This document shows, one piece after another, positions 31,378 to 40,166 of a DNA stretch of 64,000 nt. The stretch lies in assembly GCF_003054055.1 (NCBI RefSeq), contig NZ_QBKI01000001.1, positions 620,001 through 684,000 on the forward strand. The letters run 5' to 3'. A program made the translations under genes and the position numbers. How positions within the stretch are numbered: the stretch's first letter is position 1; each line of letters begins with the position of its first letter. Origin of the DNA: Pontibacter mucosus. GTDB taxonomy: Bacteria > Bacteroidota > Bacteroidia > Cytophagales > Hymenobacteraceae. A model generated the notes under the pieces. The model was not told the DNA's origin. It searched no databases and saw only the letters and a program-made list of their open reading frames with translations.

Positions 31378-34191
31378 ATGCCTAAAGACACTTCGATAAA
31401 ATCAGTTCTCATCATAGGCTCCGGTCCCATCGTTATCGGGCAGGCCTGCGAATTCGACTACTCTGGCTCCCAAGCCGCCCGCTCCCTGAGGGAAGAGGGT
31501 ATAGAGGTAACGCTCATCAACTCCAACCCCGCCACCATCATGACCGATCCGGTTACGGCGGATAACGTGTACCTGAAGCCGCTGGAGAAGAAGTATATCA
31601 TAGAGATTCTTGAGAAGCATAAGATCGACGCCGTACTGCCTACCATGGGCGGACAAACTGCCCTGAACCTGGCCATCGAGTGCGATAAGGCCGGCATCTG
31701 GGAGAAGTATGGCGTGCGCATTATCGGTGTGGACATCAAGGCCATCGAAACGACCGAAGACCGCGAGGCTTTCCGCCTGAAAATGCTGGAGCTCGGCGTA
31801 AATGTTTGCAAGGGAGAAACGGCTACCTCTTTCCTGGAAGGCAAGGAGATAGCCCAGGAAATCGGTTTTCCGCTGGTGATTCGCCCTTCGTTTACCCTTG
31901 GTGGTACGGGGGGCGGTTTTGTTAATACCCCTGAGGAGTTCGACGCGGCCCTTACCCGCGGCCTGCATGCCTCGCCCACACACGAGGTGCTGGTGGAGCA
32001 GAGCATCATGGGCTGGAAAGAGTATGAGCTGGAGCTGCTGCGCGACAACTTGGGCAACGTGATCATCATTTGCTCCATCGAGAACTTCGACCCGATGGGC
32101 ATCCACACCGGCGATTCCATCACTGTGGCTCCGGCCATGACGCTGCCAGACACGGTGTACCAGCACATGCGCGACCTGGCCATCAAAATGATGAACGGCA
32201 TCGGGCAGTTTGCCGGCGGCTGTAACGTGCAGTTCTCCGTTAACCCCGACGATGACACCATCATCGCCATCGAGATTAACCCGCGCGTGTCGCGCTCTTC
32301 GGCCCTGGCCTCTAAGGCAACCGGTTACCCTATCGCGAAAATCGCGGCCAAACTGGCCATCGGCTATAACCTGGATGAGTTGAAGAACGCCATCACCAAA
32401 ACAACTTCCGCTTACTTCGAGCCTGCCCTGGACTATGTGATTGTTAAGATCCCGCGCTGGAACTTCGACAAGTTCCCGGGCGTGAACCGCACGCTGGGCT
32501 TGCAGATGAAGTCCGTGGGAGAGGTAATGGGCATCGGCCGTACCTTCCAGGAGGCGTTGCAGAAGGCCTGCCAGAGCCTGGAGATCAAGCGCAACGGCAT
32601 CGGGGCGGACGGAAAAGAGAAGACAGACTACAACGAGCTGATTGACAGCCTGAAGAACCCAAGCTGGAACCGCCTGTTCAGCGTAAAAGACGCCATGCGC
32701 ATCGGTATCCCGACCAGCACCATCCAGAAACTGACCAAGATCGACCCATGGTTCCTGGCGCAGATTGAGGAGCTGGACCAGATGGAGAAGGAGATCGAGA
32801 AGTATAGCCTGGCTACCATCCCGGCCGAGCTGCTGCGCGAGGCCAAGGTAAAAGGCTACGCCGACCGCCAGATCGCGCACCTGCTGCGCTGCCTGGAGAG
32901 CGAGGTGTTTAACAAGCGCCAGGACCTTGGCATCAAACGCGTGTACAAGATGGTGGATACCTGCGCGGCCGAGTTTGAGGCCCGTACCCCATACTACTAC
33001 AGCACCTTTGAGGGCGAGAACGAGAGCACGGTATCCGATAAGAAAAAAGTGGTCGTGCTGGGCTCCGGGCCAAACCGTATCGGCCAGGGCATCGAGTTCG
33101 ACTACAGCTGCGTGCACGGTGTGCTGGCGGCCAAAGAGCTGGGCTACGAGACCGTTATGATCAACTGTAACCCTGAGACGGTAAGCACAGACTTCGACAT
33201 CTCGGACAAGTTATACTTTGAGCCGGTGTTCTGGGAGCACATCTACGAAATTATACTTCATGAGAAGCCGGAGGGCGTGATCGTGCAGCTGGGTGGCCAG
33301 ACGGCCCTGAAGCTGGCCGAGAAGCTCGACCGCTACGGCATCAAGGTGATGGGTACGAGCTACCAGGCCCTGGACCTGGCCGAAGACCGTGGCTCCTTCT
33401 CCTCGCTGCTGCGCGACCTGAGCATTCCTTACCCGCCGTTTGCTGTAATCGAAACAGCAGAAGAGGCGCTGGAAATGTGCAAGGAGCTGAAGTTCCCGCT
33501 GCTGGTGCGCCCAAGCTATGTACTGGGTGGCCAGAACATGAAGATCGTGATAAACGAGAAAGAGCTGGAGGCCCACGTAATCGACCTGCTGAAGGACCAC
33601 CCGGGCAACAAGGTGCTGCTTGACCACTTCCTTGACAACGCCATCGAGGCCGAGGCCGACGCCATCTGCGACGGCGAGGACGTGTACATCTGCGGCATCA
33701 TGGAGCACATCGAGCCGGCTGGTATCCACTCCGGCGACTCTTACGCAGTGCTTCCTCCGTTCGACCTGAGCGAGAACGTAATGCAGCAGATCGAAAGCCA
33801 CACGAAGAAAATAGCCGTGGCGATGGGCACGGTGGGTGTTATCAACATTCAGTTTGCCATCAAGAACGAGATTGTGTATGTGATTGAGGCTAACCCGCGT
33901 GCGTCCCGTACCTTCCCGTTCATTGCCAAGGCATACCGTGAGCCGTACATCAACTACGCCACCAAGATCATGCTGGGCCACGCCAAGGTGAAGGACTTTA
34001 ACTTCAAGCCGCACAAGAACGGTTATGCCATTAAGGTGCCGGTGTTCTCCTACAACAAGTTCCCGGAAGTGAACAAGGAGCTTGGCCCTGAGATGAAGTC
34101 TACCGGCGAGGCCATCTACTTCATCGACGACCTGCACGACGATTACTTCACTAAAGTTTACTCCGAAAGGAATCTGTACCTGAGTAAGTAA
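31378..34191 (+). CDS. carB: Carbamoyl-phosphate synthase large subunit without MGS-like allosteric domain
   Basis: 937 residues from the ATG at 31378 (MPKDTSIKSVLIIGSGPI). Two ATP-grasp halves are present: the first begins with GSGPIVIGQACEFDYSGSQA, the second with GSGPNRIGQGIEFDYSCVHG. Conserved ATP-grasp and ammonia-tunnel motifs are intact (GGTGGGFVNTPEEF, EINPRVSRSSALASKATGYPIAKIAAKLAIG). It ends with ...GPEMKSTGEAIYFIDDLHDDYFTKVYSERNLYLSK, where E. coli CarB (~1073 residues) continues into the ~130-residue C-terminal methylglyoxal-synthase-like domain that binds UMP and ornithine. Cytoplasmic; supplies carbamoyl phosphate for arginine and pyrimidine synthesis. The short form agrees with what I recall of other Bacteroidota CarB. 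Confidence 0.95.
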   Translation: MPKDTSIKSVLIIGSGPIVIGQACEFDYSGSQAARSLREEGIEVTLINSNPATIMTDPVTADNVYLKPLEKKYIIEILEKHKIDAVLPTMGGQTALNLAIECDKAGIWEKYGVRIIGVDIKAIETTEDREAFRLKMLELGVNVCKGETATSFLEGKEIAQEIGFPLVIRPSFTLGGTGGGFVNTPEEFDAALTRGLHASPTHEVLVEQSIMGWKEYELELLRDNLGNVIIICSIENFDPMGIHTGDSITVAPAMTLPDTVYQHMRDLAIKMMNGIGQFAGGCNVQFSVNPDDDTIIAIEINPRVSRSSALASKATGYPIAKIAAKLAIGYNLDELKNAITKTTSAYFEPALDYVIVKIPRWNFDKFPGVNRTLGLQMKSVGEVMGIGRTFQEALQKACQSLEIKRNGIGADGKEKTDYNELIDSLKNPSWNRLFSVKDAMRIGIPTSTIQKLTKIDPWFLAQIEELDQMEKEIEKYSLATIPAELLREAKVKGYADRQIAHLLRCLESEVFNKRQDLGIKRVYKMVDTCAAEFEARTPYYYSTFEGENESTVSDKKKVVVLGSGPNRIGQGIEFDYSCVHGVLAAKELGYETVMINCNPETVSTDFDISDKLYFEPVFWEHIYEIILHEKPEGVIVQLGGQTALKLAEKLDRYGIKVMGTSYQALDLAEDRGSFSSLLRDLSIPYPPFAVIETAEEALEMCKELKFPLLVRPSYVLGGQNMKIVINEKELEAHVIDLLKDHPGNKVLLDHFLDNAIEAEADAICDGEDVYICGIMEHIEPAGIHSGDSYAVLPPFDLSENVMQQIESHTKKIAVAMGTVGVINIQFAIKNEIVYVIEANPRASRTFPFIAKAYREPYINYATKIMLGHAKVKDFNFKPHKNGYAIKVPVFSYNKFPEVNKELGPEMKSTGEAIYFIDDLHDDYFTKVYSERNLYLSK

Positions 34192-34209
34192 GAAGTATAA
34201 ATCATACTC

Positions 34210-34247
34210 AAGCCCTCCCCTGGAAACAGGAGAGGGCTTTTTGTTTT
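34210..34247 (+). terminator. Terminator after carB
   Basis: AGCCCTC / GAGGGCT arms with an inner CCT / AGG extension, then TTTTTGTTTTT, just after the carB stop. Confidence 0.8.
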
Positions 34248-34299
34248 TGGGGCGGGGTTTACTTGGTTTAAGTATAAACCCCACCCCAGCCCTCCCCTA

Positions 34300-34735
34300 A
34301 GATTACGCTCAGGACCCAAGTCCATTGCTGCTTCAAGTTTTCAACTTGGAGCTATTATGGGGCCAGTTTTCAACTGGCGAAAGTATAAAGTGCCAGCTGT
34401 ACGTACGCTCGCGAACTGAAAACAAGCCTCATTTGCGCTCCAGGCTGGAAGCCTAAAGCATAGAAATGCCGCTGCTATACTTGTGTCCTAGGCTTAGCCT
34501 TTAACAAGGAGGGTACTTTGCAGTACCGGGTCCAACCACCCCTGGCCCTCCTTAGCTAAGGCGGGGAGTCTGTGATTGCTCTTGCTGAAGTATAAGATCT
34601 ATAGCTGCTGTTCTCGCGCGGACAGGTCGCGACCTGTCCCTACAAGTATAAATCTACCCCTGCCCCTCCGAGGAATTATCCGCAGGCGATTATCATCCCC
34701 CTACCCCCTTCAAAGGGGGACTTGGTTCCTGTTGC
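34300..34735. repeat. Mosaic repeats, short variable-arm hairpins and the GGACAGGTCGCGACCTGTCC palindrome
   Basis: Start of a 1.18 kb gene-free stretch. Holds short palindromes CAAGTTTTCAACTTG (34333 on) and GCCAGTTTTCAACTGGC (34361 on), the GGTCCAACCACCCCTGGCCC / CTCCTTAGCTAAGGCGGGGAG module (34527 on), the 20-base palindrome at 34620-34639, and CCCCCTTCAAAGGGGG near 34705. Confidence 0.78.
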
Positions 34736-34736
34736 A

Positions 34737-34984
34737 TCAGCAGCGGCTATCGAACCCGTTCCCAGCCTTTGGGTTGAGCGCCTTGTGAGATCCGGTGCCC
34801 GTCAAGGGCAGCCCGAGGTACGAGCGAGGCAAGGAGGGAACACAGCGCCGAGCGGGAAAACGAGGCCTCCCGGCCTGGGAGGGCAGAAAGTTGGCTATGG
34901 AAAGATAGGTTTGTGGGAACTAGAGGAACAGCTGTGTTTTGAAAGTATAGCTTGGTTCAAGTGGAAGGAAGCGGCGGCTAGGAA
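34737..34984 (+). repeat. Dispersed ~230 bp intergenic repeat, copy 3
   Basis: Direct-orientation copy of the element at 2205-2440 and 5384-5625. Contains the CAGCCTTTGGGTTGAGCGCC block, GATCCGGTGCCCGTCAAGGG, GGGAACACAGCGCCGAGCGG, the CCTCCCGGCCTGGGAGG hairpin and the AGCTTGGTTCAAGTGGAAGG end. A predicted short reading frame here has no protein features. Confidence 0.78.
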
Positions 34985-35212
34985 AGTATAAACTGAAGTA
35001 TAAATCAGCAAGTATAAAAGTATGGCTCTGCGAGTCAGTTGGGTTGCAAGCCCAATCTCATAGTGGGCACAAGTTATAAACTCGCGCCAGTGAGTGGATG
35101 AAGGTATAGCTTACGCGGACTTGGAAGTCCGCAGCAGAGAAGGTTCCGGACAAGAATGTCCGGAACAGCGAGATAAGTATAAAAGTATAGAGCAGAAGTA
35201 TAAAGTATAACT
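34985..35212. repeat. AAGTATA cluster with variable-arm hairpins
   Basis: At least seven AAGTATR words lie in two bursts (34984-35025 and 35174-35210), around short palindromes including GTTGGGTTGCAAGCCCAA, GCGGACTTGGAAGTCCGC and TTCCGGACAAGAATGTCCGG. The same word-plus-hairpin arrangement recurs at 46311-46485. Confidence 0.8.
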
Positions 35213-35262
35213 CCTGCTTCGGAACAAACCCGGAGAAGCCGGAATTTTAGTGATTTCCTCCT

Positions 35263-35270
35263 TATCTTTG
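35263..35270 (+). promoter_or_regulatory. Bacteroidota -7 promoter element (TATCTTTG)
   Basis: TAnnTTTG match followed by CA, 105 bp before the DUF4834 ATG; likely drives the DUF4834-YfhO pair. The -33 is not obvious. Confidence 0.5.
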
Positions 35271-35374
35271 CATTAACCGTCAAAAAGTCAGGCAACAAAA
35301 GGCTGGCAAGAGAGTTGTATTAAGGAATAGGTGCTGTTTTTGCAGTACGCATCACCAAAAGACAAAGCTTTACG

Positions 35375-35653
35375 ATGATCAAATTCATATTAACCACGTT
35401 ACTCATTATTTTCTTCATACGCCTGGTAGCCCCGACCCTGTTCAGGTGGCTGCTGGGGATGTTTATCCGGAAAAAAATGCGCAACGGGACTTTTTTCTAC
35501 ACCAACATGCACCAGCAGCAGGCACAACAGCAGCAAAGCCAGAACGGCAATGGGCGCGCAAAAGGTGATATCAAGATCGACTACATTCCGGAGCAGCCAA
35601 AGGGCAAGACTTTCAACGGCGGCGAGTATGTGGATTATGAAGAAGTAAAATAA
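35375..35653 (+). CDS. DUF4834 family protein
   Basis: 92 residues: an N-terminal membrane segment (FILTTLLIIFFIRLVAP), a Gln-rich region (QQQAQQQQSQNGNG), and the family-typical end KIDYIPEQ...GGEYVDYEEVK. Found across Bacteroidota, often beside YfhO as here (43 bp away, same strand). Anchored in the inner membrane with the tail in the cytoplasm; the role is unknown. Confidence 0.82.
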   Translation: MIKFILTTLLIIFFIRLVAPTLFRWLLGMFIRKKMRNGTFFYTNMHQQQAQQQQSQNGNGRAKGDIKIDYIPEQPKGKTFNGGEYVDYEEVK

Positions 35654-35695
35654 AACTACTATCTTTCAAGCTCTATTCCGGGTTTTTGAAAGATT

Positions 35696-38152
35696 ATGAC
35701 AACTTCCTTCAACTTTAAGCGTGATGTGCTGCCACACGCCATCGCGGTACTTATTTTCCTCTTCCTGACGGCGGTCTACTTCTCGCCGGTCCTGTTTCAG
35801 GACAAAGGCCTTGCCCAGCACGATATTCTGCAGTTTAAAGGCGGCGCCAAGGAGATTCAGGATTACCGTGAGCGCACCGGCGAGGAAGCCCTCTGGACCA
35901 ACTCCATGTTCGGGGGCATGCCGGCGTACCTCATCCAAACCAAGTTTCCCGGCGACTGGTCGGGCTACATCCACAAAGTACTAACATTCGACCTGCCAGC
36001 CCTGGCGGGTAACATCTTCATCACGCTGGTCTGTGCCTATATCCTGCTGGTAGCCATGGGCATGAGCTCCTGGCTGGCCATTATAGGCGCAGTGGCTTTT
36101 TCCTTCACGTCTTACAACCTCATCATCCTTGAGGCGGGGCACAACACCAAGTCCCTAACCATTGCCTACATCCCGATGGTACTGGCTGGCCTGATTTACG
36201 CGCTGCGCCGGAACCTCTGGATTGGGGCGGCCCTGTTTGCGGTGGGTTTAACGATGAACCTGCACTTCAATCACCTGCAGATGACCTACTACATGCTGCT
36301 GCTGGTGTTAGTGTTCGCTGTGGTGGAGATTATCTATGCCTTTAAGCAGGGTACTTTTGCCGAGCTGCTAAAGCGCGGTGTGGTGCTGCTGGTGGCTGCC
36401 ATTCTTGCCGTAGGCGTCAATTTTGGCAGACTCTATACGACTGCCGAGTACAGCGAGTACAGCATCCGGGGTAAATCGGAGCTGACGCAGCCAAACAGTG
36501 GCGACGGCGTAGGCACCGGCCTGGACCGCGAATATGCCTTTAACTGGAGCTACGGCGTGAGCGAAACCATGACCCTGCTGATTCCAGACTTCTACGGTGG
36601 CAGCAGCAGCGCTCCGCTCGACACGGATTCTGAGACCTATAACGCCTTCCTGAAAATGGGAGCCGCCCCGGCGCAGGCCGAGCAACTGGTACAGCAGGGC
36701 TTGCCAATGTACTGGGGTCCGCAACCGATGACGAGCGGCCCGGTTTACGTGGGTGCTGTGGTGATATTCCTGTTTGTGCTGGGCATGTTCATCGTGGACC
36801 GCCGCTGGACGAGCTGGCTGGTAGCCGGCACCATACTTTCCATCGTGCTGGCTTGGGGCAAGAACTTCGAAGCCTTCAACTACTTCATGTTCGATTACTT
36901 CCCGCTTTACAACAAATTCAGGGCAGTGTCGTCGGCGCTCGTAATTGCCCAAATCACGATTCCGTTCCTGGCTATACTTGCCCTCTGGAAGCTGCTGAAC
37001 GAGCGCAGCCAAATCAAAGACCTGGATAAAAAACTGCTGATTTCGGGCGGCATTACGGCGGGCATCTGCTTGCTGGTGTGGCTGTTTGCCGGCACGGCCA
37101 GCTTCATGTCCGAAACCGACCAAAGGCTGATACAGGCGCAGTTCCCGATCGACGCCATCCGCGCCGACCGAGAAAGCATGATGCGCTCCGATGCTTTCCG
37201 CTCACTGGTATTTATCGTGCTGGCAGCTGGCCTGCTATACTTCTATGTGAAGAACAAAGTATCGGCTACGGTGGCCATGGCCGGTGTGGGCATCCTGGTG
37301 CTGGTGGATCTGTGGTCAGTGGATCAGCGCTACCTGAACAACGGCGACTTTGAGCCACAGGTAGAGGCGAACTACTTCCGGCCAACCCCGGCCGACCAGG
37401 CTATCCTGCAGGATACGCAGGATCCTGCCCGAGGCCTGAGCTACCGCGTTATTTACCTGCCAAATCCGTTTAACGATGCCCGCACCTCCTACTTCCACAA
37501 GTCGGTGGGCGGTTACCATGGCGCCAAGCTGCGCCGCTACCAGGACCTGATTGACCGCCACATCTCCCAGAACAACCTGGAGGTGCTGCGTATGCTGAAC
37601 ACCCGCTATGCCATCACAGGAAACCAGCAGCAGCCGGTACAGCGCATTCCAGACGCCCTGGGTAACGCCTGGTTTGTAGAGGAAGTGCAGCCGGTAGAGT
37701 CGCCGGATGCGGAGCTGGATGGCCTGACCATGTTCGATGCCGGTGCCACTGCTGTGATTGATGTGAAGAAATTCCCGATTGAACGCCGCTTCTTCAGTGC
37801 TGACAGCGCCAATATCAAACTGACGGAGTACGAGCCAAACTACCTGAAGTATGAGTATGAGGCGGCCAAAGAAGGACTGGTGGTGTTCTCAGAAATCTAC
37901 TACCCTGCAGGCTGGCAAGCATACCTGGACGGGGAGCCGGTAGACCACATTCGCGCTAACTACGTGCTGCGCGCCATGGAAGTGCCGGCAGGCAAGCACA
38001 CCATCGAGTTCAAGTTCGCGCCGCAGTCGTACTACACCGGCAACACCGTATCGCTTATCTCCTCCATTATACTTGTGCTGGTAGTGGCAGGCGCCATCTT
38101 CTACGCCGTAAAGACCAAGCCCGTGGAGGAGCCGATTGTGGAGAAAGTATAA
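35696..38152 (+). CDS. YfhO family membrane protein
   Basis: 818 residues with about 12-14 hydrophobic helices in the first ~560 and a soluble C-terminal domain. YfhO landmarks: FFLTAVYFSPVL-like start, LAQHDILQFKGG, NSMFGGMPAYLIQT, HFNHLQMTYYMLL, and the C-terminal beta-sheet domain (YPAGWQAYLDGEPVDHIRANYVLRAMEVPAG). Members are GT-C-fold glycosyltransferase-like proteins; in Bacillus YfhO is needed for lipoteichoic acid glycosylation. Here it probably moves sugars in the envelope. Follows DUF4834 by 43 bp. Confidence 0.88.
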   Translation: MTTSFNFKRDVLPHAIAVLIFLFLTAVYFSPVLFQDKGLAQHDILQFKGGAKEIQDYRERTGEEALWTNSMFGGMPAYLIQTKFPGDWSGYIHKVLTFDLPALAGNIFITLVCAYILLVAMGMSSWLAIIGAVAFSFTSYNLIILEAGHNTKSLTIAYIPMVLAGLIYALRRNLWIGAALFAVGLTMNLHFNHLQMTYYMLLLVLVFAVVEIIYAFKQGTFAELLKRGVVLLVAAILAVGVNFGRLYTTAEYSEYSIRGKSELTQPNSGDGVGTGLDREYAFNWSYGVSETMTLLIPDFYGGSSSAPLDTDSETYNAFLKMGAAPAQAEQLVQQGLPMYWGPQPMTSGPVYVGAVVIFLFVLGMFIVDRRWTSWLVAGTILSIVLAWGKNFEAFNYFMFDYFPLYNKFRAVSSALVIAQITIPFLAILALWKLLNERSQIKDLDKKLLISGGITAGICLLVWLFAGTASFMSETDQRLIQAQFPIDAIRADRESMMRSDAFRSLVFIVLAAGLLYFYVKNKVSATVAMAGVGILVLVDLWSVDQRYLNNGDFEPQVEANYFRPTPADQAILQDTQDPARGLSYRVIYLPNPFNDARTSYFHKSVGGYHGAKLRRYQDLIDRHISQNNLEVLRMLNTRYAITGNQQQPVQRIPDALGNAWFVEEVQPVESPDAELDGLTMFDAGATAVIDVKKFPIERRFFSADSANIKLTEYEPNYLKYEYEAAKEGLVVFSEIYYPAGWQAYLDGEPVDHIRANYVLRAMEVPAGKHTIEFKFAPQSYYTGNTVSLISSIILVLVVAGAIFYAVKTKPVEEPIVEKV

Positions 38153-38156
38153 CTGA

Positions 38157-38400
38157 GTTAGAAAGTTAAAAAGTTAGAAGGTTAGAAAGTTGGGGAAGTT
38201 TAGGTGTTAGAGAGTTTAAGAGTTAGAGAGTCTGTTTTGTAGGGACAGGTCGCGACCTGTCCGCGCGAGAACTGAGGCTATAAAACTTATACTTCGGCCA
38301 AAGTAGTTACAGGCTCCCCTCCTTGGACTACCGAGAACGGGAGTTCGAAGGTAGCGAGCGAAGCTCTGAGGGGTTAGGGGTGGTTGGACCACGCTACCTT
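38157..38400. repeat. Mosaic intergenic repeat with GTTAGA minisatellite
   Basis: Begins after YfhO with GAAAGTTAAAAAGTTAGAAG-type units for about 70 bases, then the 20-base palindrome at 38243-38262, and the CTCCCCTCCTTGG...GGTTAGGGGTGGTTGGACC module split by an insertion block ACCGAGAACGGGAGTTCGAA. The same order of modules is seen at 41527-41720 and (reversed) 47597-47815. Confidence 0.78.
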
Positions 38401-38430
38401 AATCCTGATTCAGACGATTTATAAAGTATA

Positions 38431-38462
38431 GCCCTGGCTTTTGCCGGGGCTTCTTTTTTTGC
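38431..38462 (+). terminator. Terminator-like hairpin just upstream of the PLP enzyme gene
   Basis: GCCCTGGC / GCCGGGGC arms with two wobble positions and a TTTT loop, then TTCTTTTTTT. It ends 14 bases before the next start codon, so it could end read-through from upstream or act as an attenuator. Confidence 0.6.
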
Positions 38463-38475
38463 CAATATTGTAAGT

Positions 38476-39378
38476 ATGGAGGAGGCACCGTTACAGAAAC
38501 TGGAGGACGAGCTGCTACAAAAGCAGGGGGTGGAGCTGTGGGTGAAGCGCGAGGATTTGCTGCACCCGCACATCTCAGGCAATAAGTGGCGCAAGCTCAA
38601 GTATAACCTGCAGGAGGCCAGGCGGCAGGGGCATCATACGTTGCTAACTTTCGGCGGGGCCTACTCCAACCACATTGCGGCCACGGCAGCGGCCGGGCAG
38701 GAGTATGGTTTCAAAACCATCGGCATTATCCGGGGCGAGGAGCATCTGCCGCTCAATCCTACCCTCAGTTTTGCTACCTCCTGCGGCATGCAGCTGCACT
38801 ACATCAGCCGCGAGAAGTATAAACTGAAAGCTGATCCGGATTTTCTGGAAGGACTACAACAGCAATTTGGCCAAGTATACTTGCTGCCCGAGGGCGGAAC
38901 CAACCTGCTTGCCGTAAAAGGCTGCACCGAGATTGTTCAGGACATCCCCATAAAGTATGATTACATCTGCAGTGCGATGGGCACGGGCGGGACGCTGGCA
39001 GGCATTGTGGCGGGTTTGGAAGGGGAGAAGCAGGTGCTCGGTTTTCCGGCACTGAAAGGAGGGGCGTTTCTAAAGCAGGAAGTAGAGGAGCTGGTGCAGG
39101 CTTACAGCGGCTATACTTATTGCAACTTGCAACTTATCACTGAGTACCACTTTGGGGGCTATGCCAAGGTAAAGCCGGAGTTGCTGGCGTTTATGGAGGA
39201 GTTCCGGCAAAAGCACCATATTCCGTTGGAGCCTGTGTATACCGGCAAAATGATGTTTGGTTTGTTTGACCTCATCCGGGAAGGCTTTTTTGCGCGGGGT
39301 AGCCGGATTGTGGCGGTGCATACGGGCGGGCTGCAGGGCAATGCTGGCTTTAAGGAGCGGCTGGGGCTGCAGGTATAA
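38476..39378 (+). CDS. PLP-dependent D-cysteine desulfhydrase / ACC deaminase family enzyme
   Basis: 300 residues. Type II PLP fold. The cofactor lysine is K37 in HISGNKWRKLKYNL; GGAYSNHIAATAAAG is the substrate loop, AMGTGGTLAGIVAGL the phosphate loop, and YTGKMMFGL near the C-terminus fits the group. The family removes the amine from 1-aminocyclopropane-1-carboxylate or sulfide from D-cysteine; bacterial enzymes most often act as D-cysteine desulfhydrases. The enzyme type cannot be fixed from the sequence. The start codon sits in an AAGTATGG word, and a terminator-like hairpin lies 14 bp upstream. Confidence 0.85.
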   Translation: MEEAPLQKLEDELLQKQGVELWVKREDLLHPHISGNKWRKLKYNLQEARRQGHHTLLTFGGAYSNHIAATAAAGQEYGFKTIGIIRGEEHLPLNPTLSFATSCGMQLHYISREKYKLKADPDFLEGLQQQFGQVYLLPEGGTNLLAVKGCTEIVQDIPIKYDYICSAMGTGGTLAGIVAGLEGEKQVLGFPALKGGAFLKQEVEELVQAYSGYTYCNLQLITEYHFGGYAKVKPELLAFMEEFRQKHHIPLEPVYTGKMMFGLFDLIREGFFARGSRIVAVHTGGLQGNAGFKERLGLQV

Positions 39379-39442
39379 GGCGCATTTTGTAGCACAATAT
39401 TTGTATCTCCGTATCTGTATTTAAAAACAGATAAAGTTCTAC

Positions 39443-40078
39443 ATGCCCTTACTTCGTTTTCTATTCAAATTACTTCCCCTGGTTATACTTGTCTGGCTCG
39501 GCGTCTTTCTGTGGCGCACCGTCGGCGACTACTTCAGCAAACCGGACGTGGAAGAGGAGCCAAAGGTGGTGTTAAACTTCAGTACCGTGCTTACCTCAGT
39601 GGAGGACCTGGGCCGCATGGAGCTGGTGCGCTACAATTTTAAGGATGTGGTGGAGTATGAGAAGGAGGTGTCGCGGTGGATTCCTAACTCAAAGGTGGCG
39701 CTGATTGTGTCCGGTGAGGCCGTTGGCTGTCTGGATTTTACGAAAATAACGGAGGCCGACATCGAGTTCGTGGGCGACTCGGTGGTGCAGGTGGCCATGC
39801 CGGAGCCGGAGATCTGCTATTACAAAATCGACCACAACAAGTCCAAGGTCTTCAACAAAGAGAATACTTATTTTCAGGATGCGGACCTGGTGCAGGAGAG
39901 CTACCGCTACGCCGAGGCTAACGTGAAGGAGGCGGCCCTAAACTCCGGCATCCTGAACCAAACGAAGGTAAACGCTGAGAAAGTGCTAAAGCCGATGCTG
40001 GAGGAGATAACCGGCCGCCGCGTGGTGCTGGTGCCCCAGCGCAGAATCCAAAACCCGGAGATGGGGCCGAAGCGGTAG
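39443..40078 (+). CDS. DUF4230 domain protein
   Basis: 211 residues. A membrane anchor (PLVILVWLGVFLWRTVGDYF) precedes the DUF4230 domain: VLTSVEDLGRMELVRYNFKDVVEYEKE, ALIVSGEAVGCLDFTKI, VQVAMPEPEICYYKIDHNKSKVFNKENTYF and AALNSGILNQTKVNAEKVLKPMLEEITG. The family is common in Bacteroidota and Firmicutes and is anchored in the envelope; its function is unknown. Single gene 64 bp after the PLP enzyme, possibly in the same transcript. Confidence 0.85.
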   Translation: MPLLRFLFKLLPLVILVWLGVFLWRTVGDYFSKPDVEEEPKVVLNFSTVLTSVEDLGRMELVRYNFKDVVEYEKEVSRWIPNSKVALIVSGEAVGCLDFTKITEADIEFVGDSVVQVAMPEPEICYYKIDHNKSKVFNKENTYFQDADLVQESYRYAEANVKEAALNSGILNQTKVNAEKVLKPMLEEITGRRVVLVPQRRIQNPEMGPKR

Positions 40079-40166
40079 GGTTTGGTTGCTTAACGGATTG
40101 TATAAAAGGCGTACGAGGCGTAGCTGAAGTGTAGCCTATATACCATGTTGGCACTAAGTTGTTCTT

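Noticed and set aside
31402..33117. Long minus-strand open frame opposite carB
   Set aside because: It mirrors carB codon structure in GC-biased DNA and has no protein features; carB itself is certain.
34722..34991. Possible small protein in the intergenic region
   Set aside because: It lies in copy 3 of the ~230 bp repeat, and the related frame in copy 4 (46020-46208) is disrupted differently; it is repeat DNA.
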